Shown piece after piece: positions 16,986-26,585 of a DNA stretch of 43,159 bases. The notes beneath the pieces were generated by a model. The model worked only from the letters and a program-made list of their open reading frames with translations, did no database searches and was not told the DNA's origin. The translations under genes were made by a program, and so were the position numbers. The stretch comes from Paraburkholderia elongata. GTDB lineage: Bacteria; Pseudomonadota; Gammaproteobacteria; Burkholderiales; Burkholderiaceae. The DNA is taken from positions 1-43,159 of the forward strand of contig NZ_WOEZ01000088.1 in NCBI RefSeq assembly GCF_013177735.1, written 5' to 3'. How positions within the stretch are numbered: position 1 is the first letter of the stretch; every line of letters begins with the position of its first letter.

Positions 16986-19610
16986 CTACGCCGCCACCTT
17001 CAAATCCTCAATCGCCCGCTGCCTGACACCCAAATCGTCCCAAAGCTCCGGATGGCACGTGAACACCAGAATCTGGTGCCGCGTCGCCGCGTCGATCAGC
17101 GCGCGCTTGATCGCATCGCGTCGCGCCGCATCGGTATGCACGGCGGCGTCGTCGAGCATCAGCAAGGTCGGGCGGCCCGATGCCTTCAACAGATCCGCAT
17201 ACGCCAGCCGCGTCAAGATACCAAGCTGCTCCCGCGTGCCGAAGCTCAACGCATCGAGCGTATCCGCGCGACCATAACGATCCAACGTCGCGGGACTCAG
17301 ATCGTCGCCGAGCGCAATCGTCGATTGCGGGAAAATCCGCTTGAGGTAGTGCCCAAGCCGCTCGGTCAGTGGCGCACGCAATTGGGCCACCGCCGCATCG
17401 CGTTCGTCGACAAGCACCTCGTCGAGCAGACTCAAAGCACCCGCCCGCAAGCTGAGTTCGTCCTTGCGACGCGTGGCCTGTTCGACTGAAGCATTCACCA
17501 CCGCAAGTCGCTCCCCAAGCCCAGACGCGCCAACCGTCTCCAACTGACTGCGCAATTGCGTGATCCGCAGTTGCCGGTCGCGCTGCTCGTTGCGCGCAAG
17601 CTCCGCGGACGCACGATAGCGTTTCGCTTCAGCCGCCGGATCGTCGAGACGCACCGCCTCCAGTTCCCGCTCCCTTCCTTCAAGCTGTTTCTTCAGCGCC
17701 TCGACCTGCACACGCTGCTCGACAATTTTCGTCTGCCACTGCGCGCGGTTGCGACAAAACGCTTCATCGCTCAGTTGGGCTTCCTTTCGCTGCAACTGAC
17801 CGGCGAGCGACTCCGTCGTAGCCATGGCGGTGGATTTGCTTTCCGCCGCCTGCGCCAGCACTTTTCTGGCGGCTTCCAACGCATCACGCGCGAGGTCGGC
17901 ATTCCTGCGGGCCTCGTCGAGCGGTGGCGCGGCAGACACGTCGGGCAATAGAGCCAGCCGCTCATTCGATGTCTGCAGCCGCGCAGCAGCCGAAGCCAAC
18001 GCAGCACGCAGCGCGTCGATCCCCTGTGGTGCATGCACCTCGAGAATCTTCGCCTGGCTTTTCTGCTGCGCGACCAGCGTCTTCCACTGCTCGTGCCTGG
18101 CCTCGGCCTCGCCCAGCGACGCCACGCCCAGCGCCCGCAACAACTGCACATGCCGGGCTTCAAGCGATGCCAGTTCAGACAACTGCGCCGACAGATCGGA
18201 GACGCCCGGAATCACGCGCAATTCGCCGAGCTCGCCAAGGCCGATCAGCTTCTCCTCGTCGAGCCGCAGCACGCCCTCGCCGCTTACCTTGGTACCGCCG
18301 ACGGTGATCGCACTATTCAGCCGATATTCGATGCGCGTCATCGCCGCTTCAGTACGCGCGCGCAGCACGGTCAACTCCGCATCGAGCGACTGGAGCCGCT
18401 TCAATTGCGCCCCGTCGATTTCGAGTGCAGCCGCCGCACGCGTCGCCTCCAGCACGGCCTCGTTTGCCTTGCCGGCGGCCGCGATCGCCGCTTCAAGCCG
18501 CTCGCTCTCGGTGCGGTGCAGAGCTATCTGGCTGCGCAGATCGCCCGCGGTCACCGCGGCGTTGGCCAATTCGTGGGCGCGGCTGGCATCGGCGTACGCC
18601 TGTTCGAATTGCGCCACGCTCGCCTGAGCCTGCGCATGTTCGTTCTGTACCGCCGACACGTTGGCTCGCGCGGCATCGAGTTGCTGCCGCTCGCGAGCAA
18701 CAGCCGCTTCGAGTTCAGTCGCCGCCTGTTCCTGCTGCAAGGAAAGCGCCAGTTCCGCCTCGCTCAATTGCAGCGACTGCGAGAGCGCCTGAAGACTACG
18801 CTCGAGTTCCGCCGCGGCATCGGCACGCTGTTGCGCCTGCACGGCTTTCTGCTCATGAAGCTCCCACGGACGCTTGCGTTGCGCGTCGTCGAAGGCTTCC
18901 TGCTGCGCGGCAAGCCGCACGATGTTCTCGTCGAACTGCTGGCGCTGCTGCTCCAGCTCGTCGCGCTCGACGATCAGCGCCGCCAACGCCTGTTCGGCCT
19001 CGGCCAGCGGCCCGGTGGACTTCTGCGTACGCGCCGTGAGCAGTTGTCGAAGCTCGCGCTGCACGGCGGCGATCAGCGCGTCCTCGCCTGCGGATTCGCT
19101 ACTGCCCGACAGTTGCGAAAGCGCATCGCGCAGATACTGCGCCGCGTGCCCCGTGGAATCGCGCATCTCCTGCGTGCCGCCTTGTTGCACCCACAACAAA
19201 CCGGGAACACCGGCATTTTCCGCCCTAAGCGGCCCACGCGCGGCACGCGAAAAACCGAGCAAGGCGGCGAGCTTGTCTTCGGCTTCGTCCTCGCCGAACA
19301 CCGTCTGACCGATCTTCAGCTCGCAGCGCTGCCGTGTGACGAACTGCTTCGACAGCCTGCATGCCGTGCCGTCCATATCGAACGTCACTTCAACCGACGG
19401 CTGCCCGCTCGCCTTGCCCCACGGCAGCAGGTCTTTCAGATGCGAAGCCTTGTAGCGTTCGAGGAACACCGCTCGCACGGCTTCGGCGATGGTGCTCTTG
19501 CCAGCCTCGTTCGGGCCGGTGAACAGGTTGAGACCGGGCTCCAGATCGTCGATAACGAGCCGGCCGGTGAACTGCTTGAACTCCTGAATCGCGATACTTT
19601 CCAGCTTCAT
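16986..19610 (-). CDS. SbcC/Rad50-like (YhaN-type) coiled-coil ATPase
   Basis: An 874-residue ABC-type ATPase of the Rad50/SbcC/SMC superfamily, presumably the DNA-binding and gating subunit of a nuclease complex with the adjacent SbcD-like protein. Walker A is GPNEAGKST (32-40), and the signature-like LSFGTREQLG is near 788-797. Walker B (LLMLDDA, about 816-822) and the switch His in TCHPE follow. Two long Ala/Gln/Glu/Arg/Leu-rich coiled-coil arms (about 180-400 and 490-740) flank a short region with beta character (AITVGGTKVSGEGVLRL, GELGELRVIPG). No CxxC zinc hook is seen. The ATG overlaps the nuclease stop by four bases. It is smaller than E. coli SbcC. Confidence 0.88.
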   Translation of the reverse strand: MKLESIAIQEFKQFTGRLVIDDLEPGLNLFTGPNEAGKSTIAEAVRAVFLERYKASHLKDLLPWGKASGQPSVEVTFDMDGTACRLSKQFVTRQRCELKIGQTVFGEDEAEDKLAALLGFSRAARGPLRAENAGVPGLLWVQQGGTQEMRDSTGHAAQYLRDALSQLSGSSESAGEDALIAAVQRELRQLLTARTQKSTGPLAEAEQALAALIVERDELEQQRQQFDENIVRLAAQQEAFDDAQRKRPWELHEQKAVQAQQRADAAAELERSLQALSQSLQLSEAELALSLQQEQAATELEAAVARERQQLDAARANVSAVQNEHAQAQASVAQFEQAYADASRAHELANAAVTAGDLRSQIALHRTESERLEAAIAAAGKANEAVLEATRAAAALEIDGAQLKRLQSLDAELTVLRARTEAAMTRIEYRLNSAITVGGTKVSGEGVLRLDEEKLIGLGELGELRVIPGVSDLSAQLSELASLEARHVQLLRALGVASLGEAEARHEQWKTLVAQQKSQAKILEVHAPQGIDALRAALASAAARLQTSNERLALLPDVSAAPPLDEARRNADLARDALEAARKVLAQAAESKSTAMATTESLAGQLQRKEAQLSDEAFCRNRAQWQTKIVEQRVQVEALKKQLEGRERELEAVRLDDPAAEAKRYRASAELARNEQRDRQLRITQLRSQLETVGASGLGERLAVVNASVEQATRRKDELSLRAGALSLLDEVLVDERDAAVAQLRAPLTERLGHYLKRIFPQSTIALGDDLSPATLDRYGRADTLDALSFGTREQLGILTRLAYADLLKASGRPTLLMLDDAAVHTDAARRDAIKRALIDAATRHQILVFTCHPELWDDLGVRQRAIEDLKVAA

Positions 19611-20749
19611 GCTGACCTCGCTTCGCGCGGCAGTTCACGTTGAAAACGCGCGAGAAGCAATAACGCCTCCGCCGCTCGCTTGACCTGTTGCGGGTCGGAC
19701 TGCGGGTCCTCCTGCAAGCCTCGCAGACGCGCTACCACTTTCGCGAGGTAGCCGCTTTGCGCGCCGAGTTCGGCGAGGTCGTCGGCGGTGGGCAGCACCT
19801 GCAGGCCACTCAGATCGACACGTAGCGCACGCACCCGCGCGCGGGTCTCTTCCACCGCAACGCGAATCGCTTCGGCCTCGGCCAGTGCGGTCGTGCCGTT
19901 TACGGTGACCCGCAACACGTCGTGACTGCCCAACGCACTGAGGCGCGTCTTGAGCGAATCCACATCGGTCGGCACCGAGATCGTCTCTTCCCAGCGATGC
20001 CATTGATATTTACCCACCCGCACCGCTTCAACTGCCGGTGTGGCGCCAGGCTCGGTTAGCGTGACGTCGAGCATGAAGCCCGGATCGTTGGCGCGGAAAC
20101 GGTCCTGTTCGTGCGTGCCGGCATACCAGGTCCGCTCGTCCACACGCAAATGACCGTGCCAATCGCCGAGCGCGAGATAGTCCAGACGCGCGCTCGCGGC
20201 ACGCGTCGGGGCGATCGGGTTCGACGAATCGATGCCTTCCTGCAGAATTCCGCTCACGCTGCCATGCGCGAGCCCGACGCGGTGATAGCCGTTCGGCGTC
20301 TCCGTTGTGTCGAAGAAACCCGTCGTGTCGTCGTAGGTGATACGTTGCGTGAGCGGCGCGCAGAGCAACGCGCATTGGCAGGCGTCGAGCGTCACCACGC
20401 CGGGTTCGAGCACCACCCGCACGTTCGGCGCAATGCAATTCAGGCGCTGCGCACGGGTCCACACGCTCTCGACCAGCGCGGCATCGTGATTGCCAGGCAG
20501 CATGATCCACGGCCCGGAAAACGCTTGCAGCGCGCCGAACAAACGGCGGATCACCGTGTCCGATACGGTCTGCAGGTCGAATACGTCGCCCGCGACCAGC
20601 ACGGCGTCGACCTTGCGCGCCGCCGCTTCCTCAGCGATCCGGCGTACGGTTTCGAAGCGCGCTTCCGCGAGGTGCGCGGCTTCGTCCGGCTCGAACTGGC
20701 CGAATTGCGTACCTATCTGCCAGTCCGCGGTGTGCAGAAACCTGATCAC
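19607..20749 (-). CDS. SbcD/Mre11-like (YhaO-type) DNA repair exonuclease
   Basis: A 380-residue calcineurin-like metallophosphoesterase, the likely nuclease subunit partnering the ATPase encoded next. Metal-site motifs appear in order: FLHTADWQIG, VLVAGDVFD, LPGNHDAA, LAHGSVSG and LALGDWHGH. The start is GTG 20749, with GGAGG six bases before it and the conserved motif beginning at residue 3; the frame opens further upstream without homology. Mre11-type enzymes process DNA ends with their Rad50-type partner. The exact reaction here is inferred. The order nuclease then ATPase with an ATGA overlap is as in sbcDC operons. Confidence 0.88.
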   Translation of the reverse strand: MIRFLHTADWQIGTQFGQFEPDEAAHLAEARFETVRRIAEEAAARKVDAVLVAGDVFDLQTVSDTVIRRLFGALQAFSGPWIMLPGNHDAALVESVWTRAQRLNCIAPNVRVVLEPGVVTLDACQCALLCAPLTQRITYDDTTGFFDTTETPNGYHRVGLAHGSVSGILQEGIDSSNPIAPTRAASARLDYLALGDWHGHLRVDERTWYAGTHEQDRFRANDPGFMLDVTLTEPGATPAVEAVRVGKYQWHRWEETISVPTDVDSLKTRLSALGSHDVLRVTVNGTTALAEAEAIRVAVEETRARVRALRVDLSGLQVLPTADDLAELGAQSGYLAKVVARLRGLQEDPQSDPQQVKRAAEALLLLARFQRELPREARSA

Positions 20750-20918
20750 TGTGCCTCCATTCCGTTCAATTGCATCGTCACTCAACACTCATCAACACTC
20801 ATTCGGCGCCCATGTTACCGCGCCGGCGGGTCAAAGAATGTCCCAGGCCGGTGCCACACGGCCGGAACAGCGGCGCTACACTCGCGTTTCCAGACGACCA
20901 CGTCAATCGCACCGCAAC

Positions 20919-22235
20919 ATGTCAATCGAATTGAATCCCGCCGCCCCGCTGCCGATGAACAAAGAGACCGAACTGAAAAAGGCCAAGCGCACCCCGTTGC
21001 TGTTGCTGGCGGCGGCCGCCTGTGTTTTCCTCGTGACCGCTTTCATGCCGCGCGGCTTCTGGGTGGACGGCATCAAGGCGGTGGCCGAAGCCGCCATGGT
21101 CGGCGCGCTCGCCGACTGGTTCGCGGTGGTCGCACTGTTTCGCCGTGTGCCGATCCCGATCGTCTCCGCGCACACCGCGATCATTCCGAAGAACAAGCAC
21201 AAGATCGCCGACAACCTCGCGGTGTTCGTGCAGGACAAGTTTCTGGACGTGCCGTCGCTGGTCGGGCTGATCCAGAAACACGACCCGGCACAAAGCATCA
21301 CCGGCTGGCTGACGCAGCCGGCCAATACCGCGCGCCTGGGCGACTACGTGGTCAAACTGACGAGCGGCATTCTCGAACTGACCGACGACGTGCGCATCCA
21401 GGTCTTCATCAAGGACGCGTTGCGCGACGTGCTGGCCAAGGTCGATCTGTCGCAATCCATGGGCGCGATTCTTGACACGCTCACCAAGGACGGCCGTCAC
21501 CAGGAACTGCTCGACGCCGGCATCAAACAGGTCGTAGCGCTGCTGAGCGAGCCGCAGGCGCGCGAGTTTATCGCTGAACGTATCGTCGAGTGGGTAAAGA
21601 GCGAATATCCGACGATGGAGATGATCCTGCCGTCGGCATGGCTCGGCGAAAAAGGCGCCGAAACGATCGCCAGTGTGGTGAACCGGATGCTTGAGCAGAT
21701 CAGCGAGAACCCCACTCATCAGTTGCGCCAGAAATTCGACGACGCGGTGCAGAAGCTGATCGTCAAACTCAAGAGCGATCCAGCGTTCCTGCGGAAAGGC
21801 GAGGAACTGAAGCGCTATCTGGTGGAAGGCGAAGCGTTGAGCACGTATGTGAAGGACATGTGGGGCGAATTGCGCGCATGGCTCAAGCGCGACCTGCAGC
21901 GCAGCGATTCGGCCCTGCACGCCAGAGTGACGGCGATGGGTCAATGGGTAGGCCGCGAACTGGCGCAGGACCCCGCGCTGCGTCAGTCGCTCAACGACCA
22001 TCTGGAAGAAGCGGCGCGCGCCATGGCGCCGGATTTCGCCCAGTTCCTCACGCGCCACATCAGCGATACAGTGAAGAACTGGGACTCGCGCGAAATGTCA
22101 CGGCAAATCGAGTTGAACATCGGCAAGGATTTGCAGTACATCCGCATCAACGGAACGATTGTGGGCGGCTTTATCGGCTTGCTGCTGTATGCGAGTTCCC
22201 AGCTGTTCGAACTGCTGCGTTTGCACATGGGCTAG
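20919..22235 (+). CDS. DUF445 family membrane-anchored protein (YjiN-like)
   Basis: A 438-residue protein with an N-terminal hydrophobic segment (about residues 27-47), then WVDGIKAVAEAAMVGALADWFAVVALFRR (quoted in part: AAMVGALADWFAVVALF), the hallmark of DUF445. A long helical middle part and a C-terminal membrane segment (INGTIVGGFIGLLLYA) complete it. The family is widespread and its function is unknown. The frame is open far upstream, but ATG 20919 starts just before the conserved part. It diverges from the SbcD-like gene with a 169-base gap; no functional link is shown. Confidence 0.85.
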   Translation: MSIELNPAAPLPMNKETELKKAKRTPLLLLAAAACVFLVTAFMPRGFWVDGIKAVAEAAMVGALADWFAVVALFRRVPIPIVSAHTAIIPKNKHKIADNLAVFVQDKFLDVPSLVGLIQKHDPAQSITGWLTQPANTARLGDYVVKLTSGILELTDDVRIQVFIKDALRDVLAKVDLSQSMGAILDTLTKDGRHQELLDAGIKQVVALLSEPQAREFIAERIVEWVKSEYPTMEMILPSAWLGEKGAETIASVVNRMLEQISENPTHQLRQKFDDAVQKLIVKLKSDPAFLRKGEELKRYLVEGEALSTYVKDMWGELRAWLKRDLQRSDSALHARVTAMGQWVGRELAQDPALRQSLNDHLEEAARAMAPDFAQFLTRHISDTVKNWDSREMSRQIELNIGKDLQYIRINGTIVGGFIGLLLYASSQLFELLRLHMG

Positions 22236-22371
22236 GGATACGGCCGCCGCACGCCAAAGCGCCTACAATCCGGGCATATGAATTGCTCAGGCGCTTTACC
22301 TGATTGCCGCCGTTCCATCCGCGCGTGCCCTCAATAAAAGCGACGGCGCCACCACATCGAGAAGTCTGCTC

Positions 22372-24324
22372 ATGAAAATATCGTTACCGCCGCATGGGCG
22401 GCCGAACCGCGTATACCCGCCGGGTACGCCCGGTCTGCATGGTTTGGCCTCGATCATCACCGGCGTGGTGGTGGTGTGCGCGCTGTACTTCGGCCGCGCG
22501 GTGCTGATTCCGATCACGCTCTCCGTGCTGCTCAGCTTTCTGCTCGCACCGCTGGTGCAGGCATTGCGGCGCTTGCACATGGGTCAGTTGCCGTCGATCT
22601 TTATCGCCGTGCTGTTCGCCCTCGCCACCTTGCTGGCCGTCGGCGGGCTGATCGGAGCCCAACTGGTGCAACTGGCGAGCGATCTGCCGCAGTATCAGGT
22701 GGCGATCGAGCAAAAGATCGAGACGGTGCAGGAGAAAACCGTCGGCCGGGCCGATTCGCTGATGAGCCGCGCCGCCGCCACGCTGCAACGCGTCGCGCCG
22801 AGCAAGCCGAGCCCGCCGCGCCTCACCGGACGCGCGGCGCGCAATGCGCCCCCCGTGCCGACACCCGTCGAAGTGCACGAGCCATCGCTCACGCCGATGC
22901 AACTCGCTCAACGCGCGCTGTCACCGGCGATCGAACCGATCGAGACGACTTTCATCGTGCTGGTCGTGACGATCTTCATCTTGCTGCAACGCGAAGACCT
23001 GCGCGACCGTTTGATCAGTCTGTTCGGTTCGCGCGATCTGCACCGCACGACCACGGCGATCAACGACGCCGCCGGGCGGCTGAGCCGCTATTTCGTCGCG
23101 CAACTGGGCGTGAACCTCAGCGCGGGCGGGATCATCGCGATCGGTCTGGCGATCATCGGCGTGCCGGGGGCGCTGCTGTTCGGCGTGATTGCTGCGTTGC
23201 TGCGCTTCGTGCCGTACATCGGCATCTGGATCGCCGCGATTCTTGCCGTGTTTCTCGCCGCCGCCATCCAGCCGCAATGGACCATGGCGGTCTATACGCT
23301 GATCCTGTTTATCGTCGTCGACGTGGTGGCCGGGCAGATCGCTGAGCCGCTGCTGTACGGACATCGTTCGGGGCTGTCGCCGCTGGCGGTGGTGGTCGCG
23401 GCGATTTTCTGGAGCTGGCTGTGGGGGCCGATCGGCCTCGTGCTGTCCACGCCGCTCACCCTGTGCGTCGTCACGCTGGGCCGCTACGCCGATCGTCTGA
23501 ACTTCCTCACGGTGCTGCTGGGCGACCAGCCCGCGCTTACTCCCGCGCAGACCTTCTATCAGCGGCTTCTGGCGGACGATCCGCATGAAGCCATCGTGCA
23601 GGCCGAGCGCCTGCTGCGCGAGATGTCGCTGATCGATTACTACGACAATGTCGCGCTGGAGGGCCTCAAGCTCGCGCGCAACGATGCGATGCGCGGGGTG
23701 TTGATGCCTGAGCAGTTGGCGCGAATCAACGACGCGCTGGTCGATATCGTCGAAAACCTGGAAATCGCCGACGGACTGCCGGATCGTCTGTCACGCACGG
23801 AACCGGCCGACGCCGCTGAGGCGATATTGGCTTCGGCGTCCGCGGATCTTTCGGAGCGGCACGACAGCCACATTTCGGTCCATCCACAGCAGCACCATGA
23901 AAGCGAAAAGACCTCGGCGCTGTGCGTGCCTGGACGCGGCGCATTCGACGAGGTCACCACCGCGATCGCCGTGCAGTTGCTCGGGCGCCAAGGGCTCGCG
24001 CCGATGATGGCCACGCACTCGGGTTATCGCAGCGCGCATGCCGGCGAACCGAGCTTCAAGGACGCGCCGATCATCTGCATCATCTCGCTCGACGCACCGG
24101 AATCGCCGCCGTATCTGCGCAATATGCTGCGGCGCACGCGAGAATGGCGGCCGAGGGCGACGCTGGTGGTCGGCGTTGGAGGAGCACCCGAAGGCGGCCC
24201 GGAGATGGGCGCGACGGGTGCTTCGCACGCGGCGCCGACTTTCCGTGCGATGATCGAGGAATGTCAGGTGGCGGCGAGCCTGCAGTACACGCGGCAGCCT
24301 TCGCACGCGGCCGGGGCGGATTGA
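22372..24324 (+). CDS. AI-2E family transporter with large cytoplasmic C-terminal domain
   Basis: A 650-residue inner membrane protein. Residues 1 to about 385 form the AI-2E/PerM family membrane domain, with several hydrophobic helices, the family segment LLRFVPYIGIWIAAILAVFL (in part) and YGHRSGLSPLAVVVAAIFW. The last 260 or so residues are soluble. They contain an alpha/beta piece CVPGRGAFDEVTTAIAVQLL that resembles the Rossmann-like tails seen in other proteobacterial members. The family name comes from E. coli TqsA, but members move various solutes or ions, so autoinducer transport should not be assumed. A strong terminator follows. Confidence 0.88.
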   Translation: MKISLPPHGRPNRVYPPGTPGLHGLASIITGVVVVCALYFGRAVLIPITLSVLLSFLLAPLVQALRRLHMGQLPSIFIAVLFALATLLAVGGLIGAQLVQLASDLPQYQVAIEQKIETVQEKTVGRADSLMSRAAATLQRVAPSKPSPPRLTGRAARNAPPVPTPVEVHEPSLTPMQLAQRALSPAIEPIETTFIVLVVTIFILLQREDLRDRLISLFGSRDLHRTTTAINDAAGRLSRYFVAQLGVNLSAGGIIAIGLAIIGVPGALLFGVIAALLRFVPYIGIWIAAILAVFLAAAIQPQWTMAVYTLILFIVVDVVAGQIAEPLLYGHRSGLSPLAVVVAAIFWSWLWGPIGLVLSTPLTLCVVTLGRYADRLNFLTVLLGDQPALTPAQTFYQRLLADDPHEAIVQAERLLREMSLIDYYDNVALEGLKLARNDAMRGVLMPEQLARINDALVDIVENLEIADGLPDRLSRTEPADAAEAILASASADLSERHDSHISVHPQQHHESEKTSALCVPGRGAFDEVTTAIAVQLLGRQGLAPMMATHSGYRSAHAGEPSFKDAPIICIISLDAPESPPYLRNMLRRTREWRPRATLVVGVGGAPEGGPEMGATGASHAAPTFRAMIEECQVAASLQYTRQPSHAAGAD

Positions 24325-24358
24325 GATAGTCTGCGGCGTCCCTGCATGATTGAATAAG

Positions 24359-24395
24359 AAAGGCCGTGAGGTGCTGGCGCACCCCACGGCTTTTC
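24359..24395 (+). terminator. Rho-independent terminator of the AI-2E family gene
   Basis: An imperfect 16-bp stem (AAAGGCCGTGAGGTGC with GCACCCCACGGCTTTT, loop TGGC) ends in TTTTCTATTT about 35 bases after the stop codon. One A-C mismatch and one G-T pair interrupt it. Confidence 0.85.
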
Positions 24396-24545
24396 TATTT
24401 GCGGTGCGCTAGGGCAATGTACCCAAAATGAGGACAGCCACGCGCCACCCCTCCTTCATACTTCACCTATCGATTCGCACCGCCTCTAGAGCGCACTCAA
24501 GCCCCGGCGGGCAATCCATCGGCATCGAAGATCCAGGAGACACGC

Positions 24546-26264
24546 ATGAGCCGCAGCTTCAAACCCTATCCGTTCACGCCTCGTCACTATGCGGGGGTGG
24601 TGCCGCCGCTGGTCGACGGGCATGACCCTGTGCGGCGCGCCGTAGCGATTGTCGGTGGCGGTCCGGTAGGCATGACGCTGGCGCTTGCACTGGCTCGCCA
24701 GGGCGTGCGCTCGGTGCTGATCGAAGCAGACGACGGCGTCTGCACCGGCAGCCGCGCGATCTGTATTTCACGGCGCAGCCTGGAGATTTTCAAACGCCTC
24801 GGTGCAGTGCGCGGCTTCCTGCAAAAAGGCCTGCCATGGACAGGCGGTCGCAGCTTCTACCGCGATACCGAAGTGTTCCGCTTCGCCATGCATCAGGACG
24901 ACGAGCAATCGCTGCCGCCGATGATCAACATCGCGCAATACCAGATCGAACAGTTGCTGCTCGACGAAGTGGAACAGCACGCCGATCTGATCGACATCCG
25001 CTGGCAAACCCGCGTGACCGGTATCGAACAGCACACCGACAACGGCACCGCCGGCGCAACGCTTGACCTAAGCACCGGCGACACCACATGGAAAATGCGC
25101 GCGGATTGGGTCGTCGCATGCGACGGCGGCCGCAGCACGATCCGCGAAGCACTCGGCCTCAAGCTCACGGGCACGACCTATGAGGGCCGTTACGTGATCG
25201 TCGATATCGAATTGAAGAGCGAGCGCGCCACCGAACGTCTCGCCTATTTCGATCCACCCTCCAATCCCGGCTCGACCGTGCTGGTGCACAAGCAGCCCGA
25301 CAATGTCTGGCGCATCGACTACCAGCTTCGCGACGATGAAGACCCCGAGGCCGCGGTCAAGCCTGAAAACGTGATGCCGCGTGTGCAAAGCGTGCTCGAC
25401 TCGATGGGCGAAACAGGCGAATGGTCGCCGATCTGGGTTACGGTCTACAAGGCCAACGCATTGACGCTCGAACGCTACCGCCACGGCTCGGTGCTGTTCG
25501 CGGGCGATGCCGCGCATCTCGTGCCGATTTTCGGCGTGCGCGGCGCGAATTCCGGCATCGACGACGCCGACAATCTCGGCTGGAAACTCGCTTGCGTGGT
25601 CAATGGCATTGCGTCGGCGCGACTGCTCGACAGCTACAGCGACGAGCGCGTTTTCGCGGCGCGTGAAAACCTGAGCTACGGCATGAAGAGCACGGAATTC
25701 ATGGCGCCGCCCTCGTTCGCATTCGACCTGATGCGCAAGGCGGTGCTGGGACTTGCCGAGCGTCATCCCGCCGTGCGGCCTCTGATCAATCCGCGGCAGA
25801 CACATGCGATTGCGTATGCCCAGTCGCCGCTCAATCGGGTCGCGGCCGTTGCATCGGGCGCGTTCGCCGACGGTCCGGCGCCAGGCACCGTATTGCCGGA
25901 GTGCCGCCTTCAACGCATGTGCGACGGCGTAGCAGTCGATATCCATCTCACCGATCTGCTCGGGCCATGCTTCACCGCACTTCGCTTCGGCGCGGACGTG
26001 GCGCAAGACGAAGCATGGCAGCAATTGCATCATGCGCTCGGCGAACACAGCATTCCATTCAAAGCGGTCACACTGGTCACCGGCGACTCGCCGCGCGCCA
26101 GCAGCCCGCATGTGGTCGATCCGGCGGGACGCCTGCACGAGATGCTCGACGCGACCCCGGGCACCGTCTATCTGATCAGGCCGGATGGTCATGTGCTCGC
26201 CCGCTGGCGCAACGGCAACGCGGCGAACGTGCAAAGCGCCGTGACGGCCAGTCTGACGAACTGA
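24546..26264 (+). CDS. FAD-dependent aromatic hydroxylase (MhpA/PheA-like class A flavoprotein monooxygenase)
   Basis: A 572-residue flavoprotein monooxygenase. The FAD dinucleotide site is VAIVGGGPVGMTLALALA (33-50). The second nucleotide motif is ACDGGRSTIRE (191-201), and the third is LFAGDAAHLVPIFGVRGANS (317-336, in part), typical of class A hydroxylases that add one oxygen to phenolic substrates using NAD(P)H. The C-terminal thioredoxin-like part ends TVYLIRPDGHVLARW, as in MhpA- and PheA-type enzymes. AGGAG precedes ATG 24546. It is co-transcribed with a DUF2783 gene 19 bases downstream. The substrate is unknown and no ring-cleavage enzyme is near. Confidence 0.88.
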   Translation: MSRSFKPYPFTPRHYAGVVPPLVDGHDPVRRAVAIVGGGPVGMTLALALARQGVRSVLIEADDGVCTGSRAICISRRSLEIFKRLGAVRGFLQKGLPWTGGRSFYRDTEVFRFAMHQDDEQSLPPMINIAQYQIEQLLLDEVEQHADLIDIRWQTRVTGIEQHTDNGTAGATLDLSTGDTTWKMRADWVVACDGGRSTIREALGLKLTGTTYEGRYVIVDIELKSERATERLAYFDPPSNPGSTVLVHKQPDNVWRIDYQLRDDEDPEAAVKPENVMPRVQSVLDSMGETGEWSPIWVTVYKANALTLERYRHGSVLFAGDAAHLVPIFGVRGANSGIDDADNLGWKLACVVNGIASARLLDSYSDERVFAARENLSYGMKSTEFMAPPSFAFDLMRKAVLGLAERHPAVRPLINPRQTHAIAYAQSPLNRVAAVASGAFADGPAPGTVLPECRLQRMCDGVAVDIHLTDLLGPCFTALRFGADVAQDEAWQQLHHALGEHSIPFKAVTLVTGDSPRASSPHVVDPAGRLHEMLDATPGTVYLIRPDGHVLARWRNGNAANVQSAVTASLTN

Positions 26265-26283
26265 CGCAAGAGGAACTCACACC

Positions 26284-26475
26284 ATGACCGATAGCGAACT
26301 CGACCTCGTCTACACGACGCTCTGCAAGACACTGACCGCTGAAGGCGAAGCGCAAGCGCCCTTGTATCTGGCACGCCTTGCGCTGCTATCCATGACGGAA
26401 CTCGGCGATATGCAGCGGGCGTTGTCGTTGATCGAGGCGGCGAAGCTGCCGCCATCTTCGGCAGTGACTGCGTAG
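26284..26475 (+). CDS. DUF2783-like small protein
   Basis: A 63-residue helical protein (MTDSELDLVYTTLCKTL, then LYLARLALLSMTELGD). It matches what I recall of DUF2783, a small family that often travels with flavoprotein hydroxylases. It follows the monooxygenase stop by 19 bases, with AGAGGAAC upstream as ribosome binding site. No signal peptide or metal motif is visible. A role as a partner or stabiliser of the hydroxylase is inferred from position. Confidence 0.68.
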   Translation: MTDSELDLVYTTLCKTLTAEGEAQAPLYLARLALLSMTELGDMQRALSLIEAAKLPPSSAVTA

Positions 26476-26532
26476 CAATGCCGAAGAGCGGCGGGAATAC
26501 GGTGCAACGCCAAAGAAGTAAACCATAAGGCG

Positions 26533-26563
26533 AAAAAACCGCCCCGTTGATGACGCGGGGCGG
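26533..26563 (-). terminator. Terminator of the aminotransferase-aldolase-reductase operon
   Basis: CCGCCCCG (26539-26546) pairs with CGGGGCGG (26556-26563), and on the minus strand six T follow (26533-26538). It lies about 20 bases behind the reductase stop. On the plus strand only CTTCTT follows, so it may also weakly stop the hydroxylase transcript. Confidence 0.85.
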
Positions 26564-26585
26564 CTTCTTACTACCGTAGCAACTT

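Noticed and set aside
18033..19643. 536-residue plus-strand frame opposite the SbcC-like gene
   Set aside because: Shadow frame of a GC-rich coiled-coil gene; the minus-strand protein has Walker A, signature and Walker B motifs.
22372..24324. Reading the AI-2E family transporter as evidence of quorum sensing
   Set aside because: Family members move different solutes and ions; no luxS or signal genes are nearby.
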